Origin: Phycicoccus sp. Soil748
GTDB taxonomy: Bacteria; Actinomycetota; Actinomycetes; Actinomycetales; Dermatophilaceae
Reading direction: 5' to 3'
DNA length: 64,000 nt
Assembly: GCF_001428025.1 (NCBI RefSeq)
Contig: NZ_LMSC01000007.1
Coordinates: forward strand, 188,535-252,534
Part shown: positions 55,241-63,869 of the stretch, one piece after another
How the letters are laid out: each line of letters starts with the position of its first letter
Position numbering within the stretch: the first letter of the stretch is position 1
Notes under the pieces: model-generated
Told to the model about the DNA's origin: nothing
The model's input: only the letters and a program-made list of their open reading frames with translations
Databases searched by the model: none
Made by a program: the position numbers and the translations under genes

Positions 55241-55864
55241 ATGACTGAGACCCCTGCCCCCGACGCGAGCGTCGACGTGGCCACCGAGTCGAGGGATGAC
55301 CGGCAGGCCCGCTTCGAGCGCGAGGCGATGCCCCTGCTCGACCAGCTGTACTCGGCGGCGCTGCGCACCACGCGCAACCCCGCCGACGCCGAGGACCTGG
55401 TGCAGGAGACCTACACCAAGGCCTTCGCCGCGTTCCACCAGTACCGGCCGGGTACGAACTTCAAGGCGTGGATGTACCGCATCCTCACCAACACCTACAT
55501 CAACAGCTACCGCAAGAAGCAGCGCGAGCCGCTGCAGTCCGACGCTGCGGAGATCGAGGACTACCAGCTCGCCCGGGCTGAGTCCCACTCCTCCGCGGGC
55601 CTGCGCTCGGCCGAGACCGAGGCGCTGGACCACCTCCCCGACACCGAGGTGAAGCGGGCGCTGCAGGCGCTGCCGGAGGACTTCCGCATGGCGGTCTACC
55701 TCGCCGACGTCGAGGGCTTCGCCTACAAGGAGATCGCCGAGATCATGGAGACGCCGATCGGCACCGTGATGTCCCGGCTGCACCGAGGCAGGCGTCAGCT
55801 GCGTGAGCTGCTGACCGAGTATGCCGCCGAGCGCGGCTTCGCGACCCAGGGAGCGGACTCATGA
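55241..55864 (+). CDS. sigR: ECF sigma factor SigR (oxidative and thiol stress)
   Basis: A 207-residue sigma factor of the SigR/SigH group. Region 2 is [20 protein letters not shown]; region 4 includes [19 protein letters not shown] and [20 protein letters not shown]. It is directly followed by a ZAS-type anti-sigma gene, which fixes the identity. It would activate thioredoxin, thiol and protein repair genes. The frame is open upstream to GTG 55094 (49 more codons, AGGAG before it), so a longer isoform is possible. Confidence 0.92.
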   Translation: MTETPAPDASVDVATESRDDRQARFEREAMPLLDQLYSAALRTTRNPADAEDLVQETYTKAFAAFHQYRPGTNFKAWMYRILTNTYINSYRKKQREPLQSDAAEIEDYQLARAESHSSAGLRSAETEALDHLPDTEVKRALQALPEDFRMAVYLADVEGFAYKEIAEIMETPIGTVMSRLHRGRRQLRELLTEYAAERGFATQGADS

Positions 55865-56145
55865 AGTGTGGACCTGACTCCGGACAGGGCGACGCCGCCG
55901 GGACGGACTGCTCGGAGGTGCTGCACCGCGTCTACGAGTACCTCGACGGCGAGATGACCCGTGACGACACGGCCAAGATCGCCCACCACCTCGAGGCCTG
56001 CTCACCCTGCCTCAAGCAGTACGACCTCGACCAGGCGCTCAAGGCGCTGGTGAAGAGGTCGTGCGCCTGCGAGGAGGCCCCCGTCGAGCTGCGGACGCAG
56101 ATCATGGCCCGGATCACCACGATCCGCTACGAGATCTCCGAGTAG
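55861..56145 (+). CDS. rsrA: Zinc-binding redox anti-sigma factor RsrA
   Basis: A 94-residue ZAS-domain protein. The zinc motif is HHLEACSPC (HxxxCxxC), with a fourth thiol in [16 protein letters not shown] and a CAC near residue 69. Reduced protein holds SigR; disulfide formation frees it. ATG 55861 overlaps the sigR stop (ATGA). Length and Cys layout match the family. Confidence 0.93.
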   Translation: MKCGPDSGQGDAAGTDCSEVLHRVYEYLDGEMTRDDTAKIAHHLEACSPCLKQYDLDQALKALVKRSCACEEAPVELRTQIMARITTIRYEISE

Positions 56146-56188
56146 GGAGCGCTCGCAGCCCCGCTGCAGGCGTCACCCCCAGCACGCA

Positions 56189-56230
56189 GAGAGCGGCGGC
56201 CGGATCCACAAGGGATCTGGCCGCCGCTCT
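56189..56230. terminator. Shared bidirectional terminator of rsrA and the bL37 gene
   Basis: An 18-bp stem with one mismatch (56189-56206 with 56213-56230) lies between the convergent stops at 56145 and 56249. Confidence 0.85.
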
Positions 56231-56248
56231 CGTGCATCGTGCGCTGGC

Positions 56249-56323
56249 TCAGGCGTTGGGCTTGCGACCGTGGTTGGCCGCGTTGCCCTTGCGCGAGCGG
56301 CGCTTGCGGGCGCGCTTGCTCAT
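56249..56323 (-). CDS. Ribosomal protein bL37 (24 aa)
   Basis: A 24-residue very basic peptide, MSKRARKRRSRKGNAANHGR then KPNA. The ANHGRKPN end matches actinobacterial bL37, a tiny 50S subunit protein first seen in mycobacterial ribosome structures. GGAG precedes ATG 56323. It is too short for most gene finders. Confidence 0.9.
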   Translation of the reverse strand: MSKRARKRRSRKGNAANHGRKPNA

Positions 56324-56631
56324 GGGAGTCACTCCGTCGGTGGTGGTGTGGCGCGAAAAAGCGCCCTGCCGGTGGCCATTCTCTCACAGCCGGCGGGTGC
56401 TCCGGTCCGTCACGGGGCTTACGACCTGGTCAGCCGACAAAAGGGCAACCATAGGTCGGAGAGGACCTTCAAGATTTGGCAAAGAACGCCTTGGTCCGCA
56501 AGCGGGCGGTCCGGTGGGGGGCCATCATAGTCCTGCAACCACGTAGCACCCCTGGCTACCCGGTGCATTGACCGCTCGATTGGTCCGAACGGATGAGTAG
56601 GACCTCATACGAGCAGAAGGAGTTTCCCGCC
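56324..56631. other. Gene-free region between the bL37 gene and the 39-aa ORF
   Basis: Divergent regulatory DNA. Next to the bL37 gene is a GGCGC/GCGCC hairpin (56350-56365). The stretch 56440-56500 has lower GC. Before the 39-aa ORF an ATGAG/CTCAT inverted repeat surrounds TAGGAC at 56598-56603, and TTGACC at 56568 may be a -35 although the spacing is long. Confidence 0.45.
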
Positions 56632-56751
56632 ATGAAGGCTATCACCACCATCTTCGAGTCCATCCTCGGCAACGACGACTCCCTCGTGTGGACCCCCAAC
56701 GACGGCCCGAGCGACTTCTCCGCGCAGCGCGCCTGGGGCTGGACCAGCTGA
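56632..56751 (+). CDS. Uncharacterised 39-aa protein
   Basis: A 39-residue ORF starting MKAITTIFESILGNDDSLVW and ending RAWGWTS. AAGGAG precedes ATG 56632 with normal spacing, and codon use is normal for the window. The N-terminal half could form an amphipathic helix; the C-terminal half is rich in Trp, Asp and Pro. It has no signal peptide and I do not recognise a family. It lies 41 nt upstream of an HD-GYP gene. Confidence 0.65.
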   Translation: MKAITTIFESILGNDDSLVWTPNDGPSDFSAQRAWGWTS

Positions 56752-56780
56752 ACCCGCGCCGCACCGGCAATCCCGGGGCC

Positions 56781-56786
56781 TAGATT
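56781..56786 (+). promoter_or_regulatory. -10 hexamer TAGATT before the HD-GYP gene
   Basis: It ends 6 nt before GTG 56793, giving the HD-GYP gene its own leaderless promoter apart from the 39-aa ORF. Confidence 0.55.
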
Positions 56787-56792
56787 GGTGTC

Positions 56793-58292
56793 GTGAGCAC
56801 CGACCACCCCGGGCACCCCACCCGCGCACGCCGAAGTGACGGCGGGACCGTGCTCTACGTGGCCTTCGCGGTCACAGTCGCGGTCGCCCTGGTCGTCGCT
56901 GGCATGTTCACCACGGGCCAGCCGCGCAGCTGGCTGGCGGTAGCGGTCCTGTCGGGTCTCGGCATCGCGAGCTGGATGCTTCGCGGCGCCAACGTGGGCG
57001 AGCGGGTCACCCTCTCGTTCCTCAGCATCATCCTCCTCGCGGCCGCCGTCATCGGTGGCCCCGTCGGGGCAGCAGTGGTCGGGGGACTGGCCACCATCGT
57101 GCAGGTCGATCCAGAGAAGCTGATCGTCCGCATCTTCAACGTCGCCCTCTTCAGCAGCATGGGTTCGCTCGGAGGGCTCGTCTACCTCGGGGTCGGTGGC
57201 CTCGACGAGGCGTCGACCATGACCTCCGCGGCGCGGATCCTGCTCGGCGTCGGGCTCCCGCTCATCGTCACCGACATCGCACAGTGCCTGCTCAACGCCC
57301 TGCTCCTCGCGGGGGTGCTCCGGGTCGCCACGGGCAGCCCGATCCGCACGCAGGTCTACAAGCTGCTCAGCACCACCGGCCTGGCCTACATCGGCTACGG
57401 CGTGATCGGCTTCCTCTTCGTCGTGCTGTGGATCCCCGCACGCGTGGGGTGGTTCAGTGCCGTCCTCGTGCTCGCGCCGCTGTTCGTGGCCCGCTGGGCG
57501 TTCGTCCAGTACGGCGACGAGTTCCGCGCCCACGAGAGCACCCTGCGTGCCCTGGTCACCGCCGTGGAGACCAAGGAGCCGCACAACGCCGGCCACAGCG
57601 AGCGCGTGGCCCAGCTGAGCGCGTGGCTCGTGGAGAGCCTGGGGTTGGGGCACAAGGAGATCCAGGACGTCCGCACCGCCGGCATGCTCCACGACGTGGG
57701 CAAGCTCGGGGTGCCGACCCGCCTCCTGCGTGCCCGGCGCGAGCTGACCGACGACGACCTCGTCACCATCGCCGACCACGCCCTGGCGGGCGTCCGGATG
57801 GTGCAGGACATCGACTTCCTCTCGGGGTCCGTGGACGGCATCGCCCACCACCACGAGCGGTTCGACGGCCTCGGCTACCCCGCCGGGCTGGCCGGCGAGC
57901 AGATCCCGTTCTCTGCGCGGGTCGTGGCGGTCGCCGACGTGTTCGACGGGTTGACCACCTCTCGCGCCTACCGTCCCGCGCTGTCGGTCACCGAGGCGCT
58001 GGACGTCATGAACCAGCGGGCCGGCACGCAGTTCGACCCCGTGGTCGTCGAGGCGCTCGGCCGTGCGCTGGCCCGCCACGAGTGGAGGCCCACCGTGCGC
58101 ACCGACGAGGAGCTCATGGCTGCCGGGGTGGCGATCGACCACGACGAGCCCGAGACCTCGGACCTGCTGGCCGCCCGGCCGGACCTGCGCCGCCGGATCG
58201 AGGGTGCACCACAGCGCGGTCTCGAGTCGGTGACGGCTGCGCAGGGCCGTCAGGCCGCGGTGGACGTCGACGCAGTGGAGGGGCTCAGGTGA
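56793..58292 (+). CDS. Membrane HD-GYP domain phosphodiesterase
   Basis: A 499-residue protein. Residues 1-240 contain about seven membrane helices. The C-terminal HD-GYP domain has HSERVAQLSAW, the metal motif HDVGKLGVP, and HHERFDGLGYPAGLAGEQIP, with all metal ligands and the GYP motif intact. Such domains hydrolyse cyclic di-GMP or related nucleotides. The stop overlaps the next gene's GTG. Confidence 0.92.
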   Translation: MSTDHPGHPTRARRSDGGTVLYVAFAVTVAVALVVAGMFTTGQPRSWLAVAVLSGLGIASWMLRGANVGERVTLSFLSIILLAAAVIGGPVGAAVVGGLATIVQVDPEKLIVRIFNVALFSSMGSLGGLVYLGVGGLDEASTMTSAARILLGVGLPLIVTDIAQCLLNALLLAGVLRVATGSPIRTQVYKLLSTTGLAYIGYGVIGFLFVVLWIPARVGWFSAVLVLAPLFVARWAFVQYGDEFRAHESTLRALVTAVETKEPHNAGHSERVAQLSAWLVESLGLGHKEIQDVRTAGMLHDVGKLGVPTRLLRARRELTDDDLVTIADHALAGVRMVQDIDFLSGSVDGIAHHHERFDGLGYPAGLAGEQIPFSARVVAVADVFDGLTTSRAYRPALSVTEALDVMNQRAGTQFDPVVVEALGRALARHEWRPTVRTDEELMAAGVAIDHDEPETSDLLAARPDLRRRIEGAPQRGLESVTAAQGRQAAVDVDAVEGLR

Positions 58293-59596
58293 GCCGGGTG
58301 CACATCCGCCGTGTCGACCTCACGGTGCCCGTCGTCGTCGCCGGGATCGTCACCACGCTGGCCAGCTTCTGGACCGCCATCGACGACGTGCCGCACCTCG
58401 GCAGGGGTGACCTCGTCTACCTCTTGGTCTTCCTCGTGGCGATCGCGCTGGGGGAGACCGCGCGGCTGACGATCCTCACCGGTCGCGAGACGGCCCCGAT
58501 GTCGACCGCGGCGGCCCTGGGCCTGTCGCTGTCGGCGGTGCGCGGTCCCGGCGAGGATCCGATGGGCGCTGCGGTCATCGTGTCCACGATCTGCCTCGGC
58601 ATGGTCGCCGGCACCGTGTTCCTGCGCGTGGTCAACGGCAGCGTGCGTTGGGCCGACACTGCCGCCCGCATCGTGGGTGCCGCGGTGGCGCCGTTGATCT
58701 ACCGTCACGCGACGTTCGACGGCCGGACCCTGCTGTCCTGGCAGGAGACGTGGGACGACCTGCGGTGGTTCGTCGGGGTGGTGATGCTGCTCGTGGGCAT
58801 CGTCGCGATGCTGGTCGACCTCACCCTCGAGGCGGCGGTCCGCGCCGGCCGCGACCACGCGCCGCTCGTGCCCGCTGTCCTCGACGAGATCCGTTCTGCT
58901 GCAGGGCTGGCCACCGCCCTGGTCGCGTCGGGTGCGCTCATCGCCCTGGCTGAGTTCGCGATCGGCGTCACCGCCCTGCCGCTGTTCCTCTTCCCCCTCG
59001 TCCTCACCTACTTCGCCGTCCAGCGCTACGCCACCATCCGCATGACCTACCGCCAGACCATCGGTGCCCTCTCGAGCCTCACCGAGCTGGCCGGGTACAC
59101 CGGCACCCACCACGCGCAGCGCGTCACCGACACCTCCGTCGCGGTCGGCCGTGACCTCGGGATGGGCCAGCGCGAGCTGACCGACCTCGAGTACGCAGCG
59201 TTGCTGCACGACCTGGGCCAGATCGCCCTGCGTGAGCCCATCCCTGCCGGGGCGACGGTGATGGCGGCGCCGGCCGACCAGCAGCGCATCGCCCACGACG
59301 GCGCCGAGATCGTCCGCAGCACCGGGGTGCTCGACAACGTCGCCACGATCCTGGAGGCGCAGACGACGCCCTACCGGCAGGTGCGCGAGTTCGGCCAGGA
59401 CCTGCCGATGGCGAGCAGGATCATCAAGGTGGCCAACGCCTACGACGACCTCGTCGGGGCCGGCGGCGCCCACGACGAGCGGGCGATGGAGCGCATCCAC
59501 CTCGGCCTGGGCTACGAGTACGACCCCCGAGTGGTGGACTCGTTGACCCGGGTCCTCGAGCGGCGCCGGCGCGCCGGCGCCTCGGGCCCCGGCTGA
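58289..59596 (+). CDS. Membrane protein with degenerate HD-GYP domain
   Basis: A 435-residue protein with about eight N-terminal helices. A C-terminal HD domain is recognisable (THHAQRVTDTSVAVG, LLHDLGQIALREP), but the GYP segment is lost: the equivalent reads LEAQTTPYRQVREFGQD. It is therefore likely to lack full activity or to bind rather than cleave its nucleotide. GTG 58289 overlaps the upstream stop. It probably acts with the upstream protein. Confidence 0.85.
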   Translation: MSRVHIRRVDLTVPVVVAGIVTTLASFWTAIDDVPHLGRGDLVYLLVFLVAIALGETARLTILTGRETAPMSTAAALGLSLSAVRGPGEDPMGAAVIVSTICLGMVAGTVFLRVVNGSVRWADTAARIVGAAVAPLIYRHATFDGRTLLSWQETWDDLRWFVGVVMLLVGIVAMLVDLTLEAAVRAGRDHAPLVPAVLDEIRSAAGLATALVASGALIALAEFAIGVTALPLFLFPLVLTYFAVQRYATIRMTYRQTIGALSSLTELAGYTGTHHAQRVTDTSVAVGRDLGMGQRELTDLEYAALLHDLGQIALREPIPAGATVMAAPADQQRIAHDGAEIVRSTGVLDNVATILEAQTTPYRQVREFGQDLPMASRIIKVANAYDDLVGAGGAHDERAMERIHLGLGYEYDPRVVDSLTRVLERRRRAGASGPG

Positions 59597-59623
59597 CCGG
59601 CCGACGCGGCGCGGGTACGACGA

Positions 59624-59660
59624 AGGGGCGGTGCAGGGACCAGGTCCCTGCACCGCCCCT
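59624..59660. terminator. 17-bp bidirectional terminator
   Basis: A perfect stem 59624-59640 with 59644-59660 and a three-base loop, between the convergent HD and symporter genes. Confidence 0.88.
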
Positions 59661-59686
59661 CCACGTGGGCGTCGTAGTCGGCGCCG

Positions 59687-61363
59687 CTACGGCGTACCGG
59701 TGGTGAGGTGGGCGTCCATGCCGAGGTTCTTCTCGACGCGGGGGTCGCCCGCGTCGGCGAAGTAGTCGCCCTTGATGGTCTCGTCGTGACCCGCGTCGAC
59801 CTTCATCGCGTTGAACACGAACGACAGGACGGCGGCGATGACCAGGTTGATGACGAAGGCGGTCATGCCGATGTAGCCCATCTTGCCGATCGTCGGGATC
59901 ATGTCGAGCGAGCCGCCGAAGTGGCCCTTGGTGGCGGGGTTGATGACGTTGTAGGCGGTGACGGTGCCGTAGACCATGCCGATGGCCCAGCCGACGAGCA
60001 GGGCCCAGCGGTGGAACCAGCGGGTATAGAGGCCGAACACGATCGCCGGGAACGTCTGCAGGATCCAGATGCCACCGAGCAGCTGGAAGTTGATGGCGTT
60101 CTGCTTGTCGAGCGTGAGGACGAAGACCAGCGCGAACGCCTTGACCAGCAGGGAGACGAGCTTGCCGATCTTCGCCTCCTGCGCATGCGTCGCGTCGGGC
60201 TTGATGAAGTCGCGGTAGATGTTGCGGGTGAAGGTGTTTGCCGCGGCAATGGACATGATGGCGGCAGGGACGAGCGCCCCGATCGCCACGGCGGCGAAGG
60301 CCACCCCGGCGAACCAGCTCGGGAACATGTCCTCGAACAGTTGGGGGATGACCAGCTGGGCGTTCGGCTTCCCGTCCAGGCCGATCGGCTTGGTGCCGGC
60401 GGCGATCGCCACCCATCCGAGCAGGGCCAGCAGGCCGAGCACGAACGAGTAGGCGGGCAGGATCGAGGCGTTGCGCCGGATCGTGTTGCGGCTCGAGCTC
60501 GACAGGGTCGCCGTGATCGAGTGCGGGTACATGAACAGCGCGAGCGCCGAGCCGAACGCCAGGGTCGCGTAGGCCCAGTACTGCTGGCTGTTCGGGATGA
60601 ACGCACCGGTGGGCTTGGAGGTCACCGGGTTGGGCTTGGCCATCTTCCCCTCGGCCGCGCTGAACACGTGGTCCCAACCGCCGACCTTGGACGGCAGGTA
60701 GATGACGGCGACGATGATCACGAGGTAGATCAGCGCGTCCTTGACGAACGCGATGACCGCCGGGGCGCGCAGGCCGCTGGAGTAGGTGTAGGCGGCCAGC
60801 AGGGCGAACGCGATGAACAGCGGCAGGTCCTTGGCGAGGGCGTTGCTGCCCCCGACGCCGGCGACCTCGAGCACCGCCTGGATGCCGACGAGCTGCAGCG
60901 CGATGTAGGGCATCGTCGCGAGGATGCCGGTGATCGACACCGCGAGCGACAGCCCGCGCGATCCGTAGCGGCCCTTGACGAAGTCGGCCGGGGTCACGTA
61001 GCCGTGCCGGTGGCTGACCGACCAGAGCCGCGCCATGAAGATGAAGATGATCGGGTAGAGCACGATCGTGTAGGGCACGGCGAAGAAGCCGCTGACCGCG
61101 CCGAGGGCGAACATCGCCGCCGGGACCGCGACGAACGTGTACGCCGTGTAGAGGTCACCGCCGAGCAGGAACCAGGTGACCCAGGTGCCGAAGCGGCGGC
61201 CGCCGAGGCCCCACTCGTCGAGCGACTCCATCGAGTCGGCCCGGCGCCACCGGGTGGCCCAGAAGCCCATGCCGGTGACGAGGGCGAAGAGCAGGATGAG
61301 GACGGTGAGGGCGACGCCGTTGACGCCGCCGGTGCCCGTCGCGGCGGGGACCATGGTGTTCAT
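59687..61363 (-). CDS. Sodium:solute symporter (monocarboxylate/MctP type)
   Basis: A 558-residue SSS-family transporter with about 13 helices. The early loop WGLGGRRFGTWVTWFLLGGD and YVTPADFVKGRYGSRGLSLA are SSS signatures. The association with DUF3311 and the sequence style match MctP/YodF-type uptake of monocarboxylates such as acetate, lactate or pyruvate. ATG 61363 overlaps the DUF3311 stop. Confidence 0.92.
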   Translation of the reverse strand: MNTMVPAATGTGGVNGVALTVLILLFALVTGMGFWATRWRRADSMESLDEWGLGGRRFGTWVTWFLLGGDLYTAYTFVAVPAAMFALGAVSGFFAVPYTIVLYPIIFIFMARLWSVSHRHGYVTPADFVKGRYGSRGLSLAVSITGILATMPYIALQLVGIQAVLEVAGVGGSNALAKDLPLFIAFALLAAYTYSSGLRAPAVIAFVKDALIYLVIIVAVIYLPSKVGGWDHVFSAAEGKMAKPNPVTSKPTGAFIPNSQQYWAYATLAFGSALALFMYPHSITATLSSSSRNTIRRNASILPAYSFVLGLLALLGWVAIAAGTKPIGLDGKPNAQLVIPQLFEDMFPSWFAGVAFAAVAIGALVPAAIMSIAAANTFTRNIYRDFIKPDATHAQEAKIGKLVSLLVKAFALVFVLTLDKQNAINFQLLGGIWILQTFPAIVFGLYTRWFHRWALLVGWAIGMVYGTVTAYNVINPATKGHFGGSLDMIPTIGKMGYIGMTAFVINLVIAAVLSFVFNAMKVDAGHDETIKGDYFADAGDPRVEKNLGMDAHLTTGTP

Positions 61364-61656
61364 CGGGTGTGCCCCTCACGCTGGGTGCCGGTGCGGCCGT
61401 CGGTCATGGGGCGGTGCGGCCGGGCGCGCAGGACGAGCCGGTAGGCGGTGTAGGTCAACGCCGAGCACAGGAAGACCCAGAGGAACTGGTACCAGATGAA
61501 GAACGGGAATCCCCACAGGACGGGGTCCTTGCGGGAGTAGCTGCTCACCCACAGCAGGGCGATCATCGGCAGTGCCAGCAGGACGCCGGCGACGGCCAAC
61601 AGGCCCTTGTTGGCGGGTGGGACGGTGTCGTGGTCGACGTCGCTGTCGATGCTCAC
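61360..61656 (-). CDS. DUF3311 small membrane protein
   Basis: A 98-residue protein with two helices (LAVAGVLLALPMIALLWVSS and FIWYQFLWVFLCSALTYTAY). DUF3311 proteins are encoded directly before SSS symporters and are probably accessory subunits. GTG 61656 has GGAGG 6 nt upstream. The stop overlaps the symporter ATG. Confidence 0.92.
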   Translation of the reverse strand: MSIDSDVDHDTVPPANKGLLAVAGVLLALPMIALLWVSSYSRKDPVLWGFPFFIWYQFLWVFLCSALTYTAYRLVLRARPHRPMTDGRTGTQREGHTR

Positions 61657-61767
61657 CTTGGCCTCCAGATGATGAGTTGGTGACTGCGAGGTGGCAGTCC
61701 GGTGTGCACGGTACGCCCGACTCGCGGGTAACCGTGGGAGGTCACAGGCGTCACATTGGTAACAGGT

Positions 61768-61810
61768 TGACGGTGGCCGCGAGCGCGTAGAGCACCCGCG
61801 GCCACCGTCA
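61768..61810 (-). terminator. Terminator of the secreted Cys-rich protein gene
   Basis: A 14-bp perfect stem 61768-61781 with 61797-61810, just beyond the minus-strand stop at 61823. Confidence 0.78.
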
Positions 61811-61822
61811 CTCAGCTGCTGG

Positions 61823-63544
61823 TCACTGGGCCCGGCAGGGGTTGGCGAGGTCGCCGCTGTTGAAGTTGTTGAAGCGCGTGGAGGTGGTGAAGCCGGGCAT
61901 GGGGTAGACCGTCTTGAGCAGGGGCCCGTACTCGCTCGTCGAGGTGCCCCCGAACGTCCTGGTGGTGCCGGGGATGAAGCGCCCGCCCTCCTGCCAGGTG
62001 CACGTGCCGTGGTCCTGCGTCGTGGTGAAGATCGGGTAGAACTGCGCCCCTCGCGGCGGGTTCACGCAGTTCGCTCCGGTCGTCCGGTCGCAGAAGGGGG
62101 CGGCGTCCTGCGAGTCCGCGGCCTCGATGCGGGGCAGGTCGGTCTCGAAGGCGACCTTGGAGTAGTTCGTCGAGCCGGTGGTCACTGGGCTCGTGAACAT
62201 CAGGGGTGAGGGGTGCAGCGCCTGGTCGCGGGCGACGTCACGCAGCGTGCCAGGCCAGTCGTTGCGGTAGGACTGGCTGTCGAAGTCCTCGTCCGAGCTC
62301 AGGCACCCGTTGATCTTGACCAGCGTGGAGTCCTCCGCGGGGACGCAGAAGCTATTGTCGTCGTCCTCGTCCAGCCCGGAGGCGTCCTGGCTGCCCGGCT
62401 TGGTGCAGTTGAAGTTCGTGTCGATCGCCAGGCAGTTCTCGAAGTGGCCGATCTCGTCGGACATGGCCACGTTGTAGGTGTGCGCCGACCAGGTGTTGCC
62501 GCGCGGGTTGCCCGTGGAGTACTCGGGGTGGAACGCGTAGGGCGCCATCTGGCACGTCGTCGAGGTGGGCGTGTAGAGGATGTGGCCGAACCCGTTTGCC
62601 TTCGAGGCGGTCATCGACCCGTGCTGTCCGGTGGTCAGGTCGCCCAGGTCGATCCGCAGGCCGGCGGTCGTGTCGTGCATGTGGATCCGGACCCGGTCGC
62701 CGGGGTTCATGAAGAGGTCCTTGGCCGCGTTCGGGGTCACCGCGCTCAGGTCCGGGTTGTCGAAGGTGCCGGTGAACAGCGGGTTTGCCGGCGCCTGCGA
62801 GCGACCGCTCCTGGTGATGTAGGCCCAGTTGATCGGCTCGATGCCACCGAGGATGTAGTTGTCGCAGGCGGCCGTGTTGGCGACACCGGTGTTCTGGTTG
62901 CTGACGAAGCTGTCGATCGTCATGGCTGCGCAGTACTGGTGGGCCGTGCACCCGAAGCCCTCGAACTGCGGCACGTAGCCGGGGCCGTAGAACTGCAGCT
63001 CCATGTAGGCGTTGCCGGGGTGCTTGCCGATGTAGTCGGCCGCCGTCGGGTTGGTGCCGACCAGGTCGTTGGCGTCGGAGTCCGGGGTGCAGGTCTTGGT
63101 GTACTCCGGTGCGGACTCGGTGTCGCAGAGCGTCAGGCCGAACCAGAAGGTGGGCCGAAGCTGGAAGTTCCAGGTGGTCCCCGAGGCCCCGGAGGCGGTG
63201 GGCTGCTTCTTCGGGTCGCGGGGGAGGGTGACGGTGTAGGTGATGTCGTTGCCGGAGCCCCGGACCCCGGACTTGAACAGCACGGACGGCTCGTCGTGGC
63301 CGACGTACTCGTCGGAGGGGTTGTCGAAGGTGTCGGCGCACAGGGACGAACGGGCCTGGCAGATCGGCTCGTGGTACGTCGAGGAGGTGCTGGCAGAGGT
63401 GCCGGCGGTGGAGCCGGCAACGATCGTCCGGGTGGAGGCGCTGGTGTGCGCCGTGGCGCCGGCGGCTGCCACCACGGGCAGCATCGGCGCCGAGAGGCCC
63501 AGCAGGGTGGCTGCGCCGAGGGCGAGGAGAGTTGGTCGTGTCAC
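61823..63544 (-). CDS. Large secreted Cys-rich protein of unknown function
   Basis: A 573-residue protein. The N-terminal signal (LALGAATLLGLSAPMLPVVA) is followed by a Ser/Thr-rich segment. The mature part has many Cys residues (QARSSLCADTF, TLCDTESAPEY, EGFGCTAHQYCAAM) likely to form disulfides, with His/Asp-rich parts (MNPGDRVRIHMHDTTAG) that could bind metal. I do not recognise the family. GTG 63544 is the probable start; the frame extends upstream but without signal-like sequence. It is divergent from a Flp pilin gene. Confidence 0.78.
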   Translation of the reverse strand: MTRPTLLALGAATLLGLSAPMLPVVAAAGATAHTSASTRTIVAGSTAGTSASTSSTYHEPICQARSSLCADTFDNPSDEYVGHDEPSVLFKSGVRGSGNDITYTVTLPRDPKKQPTASGASGTTWNFQLRPTFWFGLTLCDTESAPEYTKTCTPDSDANDLVGTNPTAADYIGKHPGNAYMELQFYGPGYVPQFEGFGCTAHQYCAAMTIDSFVSNQNTGVANTAACDNYILGGIEPINWAYITRSGRSQAPANPLFTGTFDNPDLSAVTPNAAKDLFMNPGDRVRIHMHDTTAGLRIDLGDLTTGQHGSMTASKANGFGHILYTPTSTTCQMAPYAFHPEYSTGNPRGNTWSAHTYNVAMSDEIGHFENCLAIDTNFNCTKPGSQDASGLDEDDDNSFCVPAEDSTLVKINGCLSSDEDFDSQSYRNDWPGTLRDVARDQALHPSPLMFTSPVTTGSTNYSKVAFETDLPRIEAADSQDAAPFCDRTTGANCVNPPRGAQFYPIFTTTQDHGTCTWQEGGRFIPGTTRTFGGTSTSEYGPLLKTVYPMPGFTTSTRFNNFNSGDLANPCRAQ

Positions 63545-63869
63545 GAGCGTGCCCCTTGTGCGAGCTGGCAGCCTGGGCCCAGCCGTGCCGGGGCGCTGCT
63601 GCGCGCCCCCGTCCGCCCCCTTCGCGGACCCAGGGTGTGCCGTGGATCCCGATACTTCGTGCAGACGCCGGGAGGTGCGGACAACCGGCGTCGTGTCGCC
63701 TGCAACCGACGACTCTACGCGCGTGCCGCAAGCACCCACAAGGAACAGGTAGTCCCTTCGTGCAACCAGTCCACCGCAACGGAGGATGGGCGCCCCTCCC
63801 CATCCCTGCGAGGCTCCACGCGGGGGCCGCTGGGCCCGCAGCTCAATGCAGGGGAAACCGGAGGTTCAC
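63545..63869. other. Divergent regulatory region before the Flp pilin gene
   Basis: About 325 nt with no supported gene. In-frame extensions of the secreted protein run through it but lack start-site support. The end holds GGAGG at 63860-63864 before the pilin ATG. No secure promoter hexamers were found. Confidence 0.5.

Noticed and set aside
59708-61444. 578-residue plus-strand open frame
   Set aside because: Antisense of the SSS symporter; a GC-rich shadow frame full of Asp, Arg and Gly with no ribosome site.
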